Assembly: GCA_041635755.1 (NCBI GenBank)
Contig: JBFKUL010000065.1
Span: 1-13,037, forward strand
Source: JBFKUL01 sp041635755
Lineage (GTDB): Bacteria; Pseudomonadota; Gammaproteobacteria; Burkholderiales; SG8-39
Direction of reading: 5' to 3'
Length of the DNA: 13,037 bases
Position numbers and translations under genes: made by a program
Notes under the pieces: generated by a model
The model's database searches: none
What the model was told of the DNA's origin: nothing
What the model saw: the letters and a program-made list of their open reading frames with translations, nothing else
In this document: positions 7,013-13,037 of the stretch, piece after piece
Layout: each line of letters begins with the position of its first letter
Numbering within the stretch: position 1 is the first letter of the stretch

Positions 7013-7483
7013 TTAGCGCAACTTCTCGGCCGCGTACTGCACGGCCTTGACGATGTTGACGTAGCCGGTACAGCGGCAAAGATTGCCCGCAATCGCCTCG
7101 CGGATCTCCTGCTCGCTGGGATTCTTGTTGCGCTCGAGCAGCGCGACGCTCGAGAGCATCATGCCTGGTGTGCAGAAGCCGCATTGCAGGCCGTGCTTCT
7201 CGATAAAGCCCTCCTGCACCGCGTGGAGCTTGCCGCCCTGCTCCAGTCCCTCGACGGTAGTGATCTTGCAGCCGTCGGCCTGCACCGCAAGCATGGTGCA
7301 TGACTTCACCGCGCTGCCATCAAGGACGACGGTACACGCGCCGCAGTGCGAGGTGTCGCAACCGATGTGCGTGCCGGTCATGCCGAACACTTCGCGCAGC
7401 AGGTGTACAAGCAGCAAGCGCGACTCCACCTCCGCTTCGCGCGCGGCGCCGTTCACCGTGACGCTGATCTTGTGCTTGGCCAT
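7013..7483 (-). CDS. coxS: Carbon monoxide dehydrogenase small (iron-sulfur) subunit
   Basis: A 156-residue protein with two [2Fe-2S] domains that passes electrons from the Mo-Cu site of CoxL to the FAD of CoxM. The N-terminal plant-type ferredoxin domain has Cys42, Cys47, Cys50 (CDTSHCGAC) and Cys62, at the same numbers as in Oligotropha CoxS. The C-terminal helical domain has Cys101 and Cys104 (CGFC) and Cys136 and Cys138 (CRC). All eight ligands are present. Two starts are possible: ATG 7489, which overlaps the coxM stop (ATGA), or ATG 7483. I chose 7483 because AGGAGG (7498-7493) is nine bases from it but only three from 7489, and MAKHKISVTVNG aligns with the family N-terminus. It is translationally close-packed with coxM and coxL. 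Confidence 0.96.
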   Translation of the reverse strand: MAKHKISVTVNGAAREAEVESRLLLVHLLREVFGMTGTHIGCDTSHCGACTVVLDGSAVKSCTMLAVQADGCKITTVEGLEQGGKLHAVQEGFIEKHGLQCGFCTPGMMLSSVALLERNKNPSEQEIREAIAGNLCRCTGYVNIVKAVQYAAEKLR

Positions 7484-7485
7484 GA

Positions 7486-8358
7486 TCATTTCCCTCCTGC
7501 ACGCTGGACCGCCGTGTGCAACGCACGCCCGGCGAGGACGCGCGCCATATCGCGTTTGTAGTCGACCGAGCCGCGCTGGTCGGCGCTCGGATTGCTCTTG
7601 GCTGCAGCCAGCTTCGCCGCCTCGGCGATGGTCTTCGTGTCGGGCGTCTTGCCCAGCAGGAACTTCGCTGCGTCCGCTGCCTCGAGTGGCGTGGGCCCTG
7701 CATTGGTGAGCGCGATGCCTGCGCTCGCCACCGCGCCCTTGGCGTCGAGCGTCAGCTGCACCGCAACGGCCGCAGCGGCGTAGTCCCCGGTCTTTCGCTT
7801 GAGCTTCTGGTAAGCGCCGCCACTCCTCGCCGGCGGCACCGGAATGCGAATCTCCGTGAGGATCTCGTCGCCCGAGAGCGCGGTGGTGTACAAGTCGGTG
7901 TAGAACTTGTTCGCCGCAATGCTGCGCTCGCCCTTCGGCCCGCGCACCAAGAAAGTCGCGCCGAGCGCAATCATGATCGCCGGCTCGTCATTCGCCGGGT
8001 CGCCGTTGGCGACGTTTCCGCCCACGGTGCCGCGATTGCGCACCAGCGGGTCGGCGATTAGCGGTACTGCGTCGGCGAGAATCGGATAGTTCTTGCGGAT
8101 GAGCTCCGAGCGCTCGAGCGCGGACTGACGCGTCATCGCCCCGAGGCGCAGGAACCCGCCCTCCTCCTTGATGCCGTCGAGCCCGGGTATGCGGTTGATG
8201 TCGACCAGGTGCGCGAACGAACCGAGGCGCAGCTTGAGCGTCGGCAACAGGCTCATGCCGCCAGAGAGTACTTTTGCGTGCTCGCCGTGCTTTTTGAGCA
8301 GTCCGATGGCCTCATCGAGCGAGCCCGGACGGTGATAGTCGAATGGAGCAGGAATCAT
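7486..8358 (-). CDS. coxM: Carbon monoxide dehydrogenase medium (FAD) subunit
   Basis: A 290-residue FAD-binding subunit of the molybdenum hydroxylase family; it takes electrons from the CoxS clusters and delivers them to the respiratory chain, most likely through quinone. The first FAD-binding segment reads SGGMS (32-36) where Oligotropha CoxM has AGGHS, and the second is TVGGN (111-115), at identical residue numbers. The following NGDPANDEPA segment and the C-terminal CODH-flavoprotein domain (FYTDLYTTALSGDEILTEIRIP, read in two parts around residue 155, and KRKTGDYAAAAVAV) are typical. The ATG at 8358 is preceded by AGAGGGGGG. It overlaps the upstream possible start of coxS by four bases. 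An AT-rich 123-base gap separates it from coxE, so coxMSL may have its own promoter, though I could not identify a convincing one. Confidence 0.95.
   Translation of the reverse strand: MIPAPFDYHRPGSLDEAIGLLKKHGEHAKVLSGGMSLLPTLKLRLGSFAHLVDINRIPGLDGIKEEGGFLRLGAMTRQSALERSELIRKNYPILADAVPLIADPLVRNRGTVGGNVANGDPANDEPAIMIALGATFLVRGPKGERSIAANKFYTDLYTTALSGDEILTEIRIPVPPARSGGAYQKLKRKTGDYAAAAVAVQLTLDAKGAVASAGIALTNAGPTPLEAADAAKFLLGKTPDTKTIAEAAKLAAAKSNPSADQRGSVDYKRDMARVLAGRALHTAVQRAGGK
7493..7498 (-). promoter_or_regulatory. Strong Shine-Dalgarno of coxS
   Basis: AGGAGG on the minus strand lies inside the end of coxM. Its spacing favours the ATG at 7483 over the ATG at 7489. Confidence 0.7.
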
Positions 8359-8429
8359 GGACCCCCCTCTCGCAGCGCCGCGCGCCGCACGATGGAGCTA
8401 AACAGTGGATTTGGCTAAGAAAGACTACG

Positions 8430-8457
8430 AAACTGAACAGAAAGCTGCAGTTTTTTT
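8430..8457. terminator. Hairpin with T-tract in the coxE-coxM gap
   Basis: AAACTG (8430-8435) pairs with CAGTTT (8448-8453) and CAG (8438-8440) with CTG (8445-8447), leaving a two-base bulge and an AAAG loop. A run of seven T (8451-8457) follows on the plus strand, so the canonical orientation is plus. On the minus strand the same hairpin lies 29 bases after the coxE stop but is followed only by TTTCGTAG, a weak tail. The surrounding gap (8359-8481) is much richer in A/T than its neighbours. Confidence 0.5.
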
Positions 8458-8481
8458 CTCTTCTTGTCCTGCGACCATACC

Positions 8482-9618
8482 TCAGCGCATAAAGCGCAGC
8501 AAGGATTCCAGTGACTCGAAATTGTGCGCCGCACCGAAATGGTCGACAAAAGGCAGCGCCGCAAGCATGCCCTCCGCCTGTGGTCGGTAGCGTGAATCAC
8601 CGAGCAGCGGGTTGAGCCACACGATGCGTCCGGCGCGCGCGCGCAACTCGCGCATGGCAGCCTCGAGCACCGCCCCGTCGCCGTGATCGAGCCCATCGCT
8701 GAACACCAGCACCGTCGTATGCCGATTGATCACTGCATCGCGGTGGCGTGCGTTGAACTCTTCAAGGCAGGCGCCGATGCGCGTGCCGCCGGACCAATCG
8801 GGCACGCTCGCGGCCACCCGCTCGAGGGTGCGCTCGACCTCGGCCGGCGAGATCATGCGCGTGACCCGCACCAGCGAGGTGTTGAAGGCAAAAATCTCGA
8901 CCTTCCGGATCGCACGGCGCAATGCGAATGCAAAAGCGAGCAGCATTCGCGTGTACGCATCCATCGAGCCGCTGGTGTCGTACAGCACCACGAGGCTCGG
9001 TGCCTCGACGGCGCGAGTGCGCCGCGCGAGGCGAACCAGGTCACCCTCGGTCCTCAGCGCATGGCGAAAGCTGCGCCGCAGGTCGACGTTGCCGTGTCCG
9101 CGCGTCGGCACCAGCCGCCGCGTGCGCCGGACAGCCAGGCGCAGCGCGAGGCGCGCGAGCACGCGCTCAAGCGCCGCGATCTCGGCAGCTGAGCAGCGTT
9201 CGAACGGTTTGCGACGCAGCGCCGGTTGCGGGCTGTAGCCCGGGTTGTCGCCCTCGGGGCCTTCCTGGTCGTCCTCGTCCTCGCGCGGCATGGCAAGGCG
9301 AACCTGCTGACCATCCCAACGCCATTGCGCCGCCGGGGGAGCATCGCGCCGTGCCTGCCGCAGCGCGTCGTGCTGCGGGGCGCGGATTCCGTCCCAGTAT
9401 TCCTTGAACAAACGGTCGTACAGATCCCAGGACTCGCACGGCAGCTTGAGCGCAATGCGAAGCGCAGTGTGCACTTCGTCGCGGTCCAGCAGATCGACGA
9501 GCGTGAGCGCGCTCGCGGCGTCGACTTCGTCGCTGAGGCCGACGCGCACGCCGGCGCGGCGCAGAGCGGCCGCGAAGCGCGCCAACTGCGCGAGCATGCC
9601 ATGTGCGGCCACGCCCAT
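8482..9618 (-). CDS. coxE: CoxE, VWA-domain protein for CO dehydrogenase maturation
   Basis: A 378-residue soluble protein whose C-terminal half is a von Willebrand factor A domain with a complete metal-ion-dependent adhesion site: DTSGS (214-218), Thr279 in GGTRIG, and Asp308 in FSDG. The middle has an acidic linker (PREDEDDQEGPEGDNPG, 111-127) and the CoxE-typical basic stretch (RRTRRLVPTRGHGNVDLRR, about 164-182). In Oligotropha, CoxE partners the ATPase CoxD to assemble the [CuSMoO2] centre at the inner membrane. The start ATG 9618 gives MGVAAHGMLAQLARF, four bases after the coxD stop, with GAAGGGGG as ribosome binding site inside the coxD end. An upstream in-frame ATG (9690) would add an Arg/Ser-rich tail encoded inside coxD and is rejected. 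Confidence 0.93.
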   Translation of the reverse strand: MGVAAHGMLAQLARFAAALRRAGVRVGLSDEVDAASALTLVDLLDRDEVHTALRIALKLPCESWDLYDRLFKEYWDGIRAPQHDALRQARRDAPPAAQWRWDGQQVRLAMPREDEDDQEGPEGDNPGYSPQPALRRKPFERCSAAEIAALERVLARLALRLAVRRTRRLVPTRGHGNVDLRRSFRHALRTEGDLVRLARRTRAVEAPSLVVLYDTSGSMDAYTRMLLAFAFALRRAIRKVEIFAFNTSLVRVTRMISPAEVERTLERVAASVPDWSGGTRIGACLEEFNARHRDAVINRHTTVLVFSDGLDHGDGAVLEAAMRELRARAGRIVWLNPLLGDSRYRPQAEGMLAALPFVDHFGAAHNFESLESLLRFMR

Positions 9619-9622
9619 CGTT

Positions 9623-10510
9623 TCAGCCCCCTTCGCCGGCCGAGGTGACGAGCTCGGCGACCGCCTGCTCGCCGATCGCCCGCAAATCATGCTCGTCCTT
9701 CAGCAGGCAACCGAGCGTCGCGCTCACGGTGCCCGCGTCGAGCGCTTCCGCATGAAGGCGAAGCAGCGCCTGCGCCCAGTCGATTGTCTCGGCGACTCCC
9801 GGAAGCTTGCGCAGCTTGCGCGCGCGCAACCGCTGCACGAATCGTGCGATGCCGTGCGCGAGCTGCTCGCTCACGCCCGGGACGCGGGCGTGCAGGATAC
9901 GCAGCTCCTTTTCCAGCCCCGGGTGCTCGACGTACAAGTACAGGCAGCGCCGCCTGAGCGCATCGCTCAGCTCGCGCGTGCGGTTCGAGGTGAGCAATAC
10001 GAACGGCACGTGCTCCGCGCGGATCGTGCCGAGCTCCGGAATCGTGATCTGGAAATCCGACAGCAGCTCGAGCAAAAAGGCCTCAAACCCCTCGTCGGCA
10101 CGGTCGACCTCGTCGACCAGCAGGACCGCCGGACCCTCGCTCCGCGTGATCGCGCGCAACAAGGGCCGCTCGAGCAGGTAATCGCGTCCGAAGATCAACT
10201 CTTCCAGCTTGCCCGGGTCGTGCGCCTCGCGCTCCGCGATCTTCAGCCGCAGGATTTGCCGCTGGTAGTTCCACTCGTACAGCGCCGTGTGGGTGTCGAG
10301 CCCCTCGTAGCACTGCAGCCGAACGAGCTCGGTGTCGAGCATGCGCGCGAGCACCTTCGCGATCTCGGTCTTGCCGACACCGGCCTCGCCCTCCACCAGC
10401 AGCGGGCGGCGCATTTCGCGCGCGAGGAATACCGCCGTCGCGATCGCGGGCTCGGCGATGTACCCGCAGCGCTCCATCTCCCGCTGGACCGCCAGGATCT
10501 CCGCGTTCAT
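9623..10510 (-). CDS. coxD: CoxD, MoxR-type AAA+ ATPase for CO dehydrogenase maturation
   Basis: A 295-residue AAA+ ATPase, the same length as Oligotropha CoxD as I recall it. Walker A is GEAGVGKT (41-48), Walker B LLVDEVD (130-136), sensor 1 LTSNRTR (173-179), followed by LSDALRRRCLYLYVEHP (181-197), the MoxR arginine segment. Family knowledge: CoxD drives insertion of cyanolysable sulfur, and then copper, into the Mo site of apo-CODH, acting with the VWA protein CoxE. The start ATG 10510 shares one base with the stop of the upstream membrane-protein gene (TGATG), so the two are translationally coupled. The frame extends upstream through that gene but is a shadow. CoxE follows after four bases. 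Confidence 0.94.
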   Translation of the reverse strand: MNAEILAVQREMERCGYIAEPAIATAVFLAREMRRPLLVEGEAGVGKTEIAKVLARMLDTELVRLQCYEGLDTHTALYEWNYQRQILRLKIAEREAHDPGKLEELIFGRDYLLERPLLRAITRSEGPAVLLVDEVDRADEGFEAFLLELLSDFQITIPELGTIRAEHVPFVLLTSNRTRELSDALRRRCLYLYVEHPGLEKELRILHARVPGVSEQLAHGIARFVQRLRARKLRKLPGVAETIDWAQALLRLHAEALDAGTVSATLGCLLKDEHDLRAIGEQAVAELVTSAGEGG

Positions 10511-11187
10511 CAGCGCGGGCCGCGAAGCAGGATCCACCCGCGGTAGATCGACACGCTGATCACCATGCCCCAGACCATTCCGCCGATCATGCCGCCGAGC
10601 ATCGCCGGCACGCCGGCGGATCCGAACCAGGCCGCGAGCCGGTAATACAGGATCACCCCGGTCACCATGCCCACCATCATCCAGCCCGAGCAGGCGATGT
10701 TCTGCATGAAGCGCGCACAGAACTGGCGCCGGCAGCCGGGGCGCACGCGTCGCAGCCAGGCGAGCGCGCCAAGTCCGCCGGCGACCATGCCGAGGTGCAT
10801 CGCCGGCAACCACTCGAGGTGCAGGCGCGCGAGCGCGAGGAAATCCGGCGCGCTCGCCGCGCACAACGAGTGGATCGCCGCAAGGCCGGCGTGCTGCACA
10901 TCGATTGCCAGCCCGGCGAGCATGCCGAGCGTACCGAGCACCATCATGGCTTGAGGCGCCGTGATTCCGACGCGCGAGGGGCGCAGCCAGCCAAGTGCGA
11001 TGAAGCCCGTGAGCACCGAGAATGCCGTCACCGCGAGCCAGACGAGATCCCTTGGCTGCTGCAGTGCCGCAAGCTGCCACCACCACGCCGCGCCGAGCAC
11101 CACGAGGGTACTCACCGCCATGTTGTGGCGCCGGACCACCCCTGCAAGCGACAAGGCGAGCTCACTCATGTGGCCAACTTGGACCAT
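10510..11187 (-). CDS. Six-segment integral membrane protein of unknown function, coupled to coxD
   Basis: A 225-residue protein from ATG 11187, or 219 residues from ATG 11169 (MSELALSLAG); neither start has a good ribosome binding site. In 219-residue numbering hydrophobic helices lie near 20-37, 42-62, 72-90, 119-139, 157-177 and 187-208. It has 15 Met, 5 His and 4 Cys in 219 residues: His93 and His100 after helix 3, Cys103, His117 and His125 around helix 4, the pair GCRRQFC (145-151) and Cys160 before helix 5, and repeated Met-Gly pairs in helices 5 and 6. I do not recognise a named family. The stop codon overlaps the coxD start, so it is read with coxDE. CODH needs copper, so metal transport is one idea and haem or quinone coupling another; both are inference. 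The 129-base gap to the upstream cyclase gene should hold a promoter, but none stands out. Confidence 0.8.
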   Translation of the reverse strand: MVQVGHMSELALSLAGVVRRHNMAVSTLVVLGAAWWWQLAALQQPRDLVWLAVTAFSVLTGFIALGWLRPSRVGITAPQAMMVLGTLGMLAGLAIDVQHAGLAAIHSLCAASAPDFLALARLHLEWLPAMHLGMVAGGLGALAWLRRVRPGCRRQFCARFMQNIACSGWMMVGMVTGVILYYRLAAWFGSAGVPAMLGGMIGGMVWGMVISVSIYRGWILLRGPR

Positions 11188-11316
11188 AACGATTCGCGCG
11201 TCAATAGATGCGCTTTGGCTTCATCTTGATACGGTCCCCGGCCGCGAACGGCCGCCAACATGCTGCGCAAGAGCGTGACGCGCGAAGCGAGCGACACCGC
11301 GCGCGGCGCATTCCGC

Positions 11317-13037
11317 TCAATGTGTCAGCCTGGCCTTGCGCAATCCTTCGATGAAGTGCTCGAGCGGCGCGCGGTCGCGGTAGGGCAGCACGCGCAGCGT
11401 GAGCTCGGCGGTGTACTTCGGGTTGATCTCCATCAGCTCGCGCCAAATCTGTCGTGCCTCGTCCTGCCGGCCGCTGTGGCCGTAGAGCGAGGCGAGGTAG
11501 GCGCGCGTGACATCGGATCGCGGCATGTGAATGAGGCGGCGCTTGAACGTCGCCTCGGCCTCGTTGAAGCGCTTGAGGGTGAACTGCGCGCGCCCGATGG
11601 CATGGATCCACAAATGGAACTGCGGATCGAGCCGCAGCGCCTGCTCGCAGGAGGCGATCGATTCCTCGTGCCGCCCGGTGAAATGCAGCGCGCCGCCCAG
11701 GGTGCCGTAGGCTTCGGCGTAATTGGGCTCGAGCTCGATCGCGCGCCGCGCCTCGCGCTCGGCCTCGTCGAGCTTCGCGTTCCACATGAGCGCGATGGCG
11801 AGCGCGTTGTGGGAGATCGGGTCGAGCTCGTTCGCCTTGACCGCCTTGCGCGCGAGCTCGAGCGCCTGCTCGAGCTGGTCCGGGGCGGGATCGTTCCAGC
11901 GGTTCAGGTACTCGGTGCAGTACACGACCGACATGTACGCATAAGCCTGCGCGAGCCCCGGGTCGATTTCCAGGGCGCGCTCGAGCATGGCACGGGCCTC
12001 GCTCGCGCCTTGCGCGTTGAACTGCAGGATCAAGCCCCGCGCGCGGATGAAGTAGTCGTACGCCTCGCTGTTGACCTTGCCGCGCTCCTCGCGGCGCGCC
12101 TGCTCGCTGCCGGTGAGCGTGACTTTCAGCGTCTCGACGATTTTCTGCGTCACCTCGTCCTGGAGCGCGAAGATGTCCTCGAGGTCGCGGTCGAAGCGCT
12201 CGGCCCAGACGTGGCCGCCGGAGGCGGCATCGATCAGCTGCACGTTGATGCGCACCTTTTGGCCCGCCTTGCGCACGCTGCCTTCGAGCACGTGGCGCAC
12301 GCCGAGCTTGCGGCCGACCTCCTTCACATCGACGTTCTGCTTCTTGAACGTGAACGACGAGTTGCGCGCGATCACGAACAGGCCCGAGAGCTTCGAGACG
12401 TCGGTGATGATGTCTTCGGTGATGCCGTCGGCGAAGTACTCCTGCTCCGGGTCGCCGCTCATGTTGGTGAAGGGCAGCACCGCGAGCGAGGGCTTGTCCG
12501 GCGGTGCGAGCGGCCGCGTCGCCGCGGCGGGCGCGCTCGCGGCCTGCCCCTCGGGCGTCACCCTGAATGCGCGCACCGGATAGGCGATGTTCTTCACCTG
12601 CTGCTCGCCCTGGTCGACGAAGCGCGCCGCGACCTTGCCGCGCACCGCGCCGTAGACTGCATCGGATACGGTGATGCCGCCCGGCTCGCAGAGCCCTTCC
12701 AGCCGCGCGGCGATGTTGACGCCGTCGCCGTAGACCGTGTCGTCGGTTTTCTCGATGATCTCGCCCAGGTGCACGCCGATGCGAAAGCGCATGCGCCGCT
12801 CCTCGGGCAGCACGCTCGAGGCGGCATCGAGCGCCTTCTGGATGGCGAGCGCCGCACTCACCGCGCTCGTGGCGAGCTCGAACACCGAGAGCACCGAGTC
12901 CCCGGCCATGTCGATGACACGGCCCTGGTTCGCCTCGATCTGCCCGCGAAAAACCCGCCGCGCCGCATCGAGCGCCGCCACCGTCGAGGATTCGTCGGCC
13001 GCCATCAGGCGCGAATAGCCCGCCGCATCCGCCGCCA
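11317..13037 (-). CDS. Class III adenylate/guanylate cyclase with TolB-like domain and TPR repeats (5' end missing)
   Basis: The frame is open through the right edge; upstream of the internal Met at 13005 it reads AADAAGYSRL, the usual start of the cyclase domain, so the true start is outside. Numbering from that Met, the cyclase domain spans to about 150: the first metal Asp is in AAD, the second is Asp36 (MAGDSVLS), and the transition-state pair is Asn97 and Arg101 (NIAAR). The lysine expected four residues before Asp36 is Asp32 here. A linker (about 151-171, Ala/Pro-rich) leads to a TolB-like N-terminal domain (SLAVLPFTNMSGDPEQEYFADGI onward in two pieces, about 173-295), then TPR repeats to about 540 (for example LDEAEREARRAIELEPNYAEAYG in part). 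No membrane segment is seen in the visible portion. Proteins of this architecture are numerous in soil proteobacteria and are taken to be signalling enzymes; neither the product nor the output is known. Confidence 0.88.
   Translation of the reverse strand, partial: AADAAGYSRLMAADESSTVAALDAARRVFRGQIEANQGRVIDMAGDSVLSVFELATSAVSAALAIQKALDAASSVLPEERRMRFRIGVHLGEIIEKTDDTVYGDGVNIAARLEGLCEPGGITVSDAVYGAVRGKVAARFVDQGEQQVKNIAYPVRAFRVTPEGQAASAPAAATRPLAPPDKPSLAVLPFTNMSGDPEQEYFADGITEDIITDVSKLSGLFVIARNSSFTFKKQNVDVKEVGRKLGVRHVLEGSVRKAGQKVRINVQLIDAASGGHVWAERFDRDLEDIFALQDEVTQKIVETLKVTLTGSEQARREERGKVNSEAYDYFIRARGLILQFNAQGASEARAMLERALEIDPGLAQAYAYMSVVYCTEYLNRWNDPAPDQLEQALELARKAVKANELDPISHNALAIALMWNAKLDEAEREARRAIELEPNYAEAYGTLGGALHFTGRHEESIASCEQALRLDPQFHLWIHAIGRAQFTLKRFNEAEATFKRRLIHMPRSDVTRAYLASLYGHSGRQDEARQIWRELMEINPKYTAELTLRVLPYRDRAPLEHFIEGLRKARLTH

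Noticed and set aside
5118..7016. 632-codon open frame on the plus strand opposite coxL
   Set aside because: Shadow of coxL with His/Arg/Leu-rich translation and no domain; coxL is unambiguous.
5632..7092. 486-codon minus-strand frame overlapping coxL in another frame
   Set aside because: Arg/His/Gly-rich frame-shifted copy of coxL with no family signature.
7002..7301. 100-codon N-terminal extension of CoxL
   Set aside because: It would be encoded inside coxS in another frame and is Arg/Gly-rich; ATG 7001 has its own ribosome binding site and matches the family N-terminus.
10511..11086. 192-codon N-terminal extension of CoxD
   Set aside because: It lies wholly over the membrane-protein gene in a different frame; MNAEILAVQREMERCGY at 10510 is a normal MoxR start.
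11205..11316. 37-codon minus-strand frame ending MKPKRIY in the cyclase/membrane-protein gap
   Set aside because: The ending resembles the start of DUF488 proteins (KRIYEP) but stops at once and nothing DUF488-like follows; the rest is Arg/Cys-rich tail of a shadow frame.
1..13037. CRISPR arrays, tRNA/rRNA genes, insertion sequences, attachment sites
   Set aside because: I looked for regularly spaced repeats, cloverleaf-like segments, transposase motifs and terminal inverted repeats and saw none.

Overview
The window is very GC-rich with a strong GC bias at third codon positions, proteobacterial gene families, and a few TACAAT/TATACT-like -10 elements. The best guess is a betaproteobacterium, or a related high-GC proteobacterium; this is inferred from gene families and composition, not from a phylogenetic marker. 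All genes but one lie on the minus strand.

Reading right to left, in the direction of transcription: (1) a class III nucleotidyl cyclase with a TolB-like domain and TPR repeats, whose 5' end is cut off by the right edge (11317-13037). (2) A tightly packed group consisting of a six-segment membrane protein (10510-11187), coxD (MoxR-type AAA+ ATPase), coxE (VWA/MIDAS protein), a 123-base AT-rich gap, then coxM, coxS and coxL. CoxL carries the AYRCSFR active-site loop that marks form I Mo-Cu carbon monoxide dehydrogenase. With all eight iron-sulfur cysteines in CoxS and the FAD-binding segments in CoxM, the window encodes a complete three-subunit aerobic CO dehydrogenase plus two of its metallocluster-maturation proteins. 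(3) A lone plus-strand gene (3906-4565), convergent with coxL, encoding a PmtA-like phosphatidylethanolamine N-methyltransferase. (4) Minus-strand genes for an 84-residue membrane-anchored protein with a symmetrical six-cysteine pattern, an MFS transporter with a TTG start, and a YbiT-type ABC-F ATPase preceded by an intrinsic terminator hairpin. (5) The first 49 codons of an exported protein running off the left edge, with a good sigma70-like promoter.

The cox genes form the functional core. CoxM (FAD), CoxS (two [2Fe-2S]) and CoxL (Mo-Cu, molybdopterin cytosine dinucleotide) oxidise CO to CO2 and pass electrons to the respiratory chain. CoxD and CoxE act as an ATPase/VWA pair inserting sulfur and copper at the active site. 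The membrane protein is coupled to coxD by a TGATG junction and is rich in Met, His and Cys, so it is a candidate for metal handling or membrane coupling; that role is inference. coxF, coxG and coxI are not present here.

The most interesting undescribed items are the six-cysteine 'twin CX3C' mini-protein, the membrane protein fused into the coxDE transcript, the D-E-M-S-L gene order, and the terminator/open-frame arrangement in the ABC-F leader.
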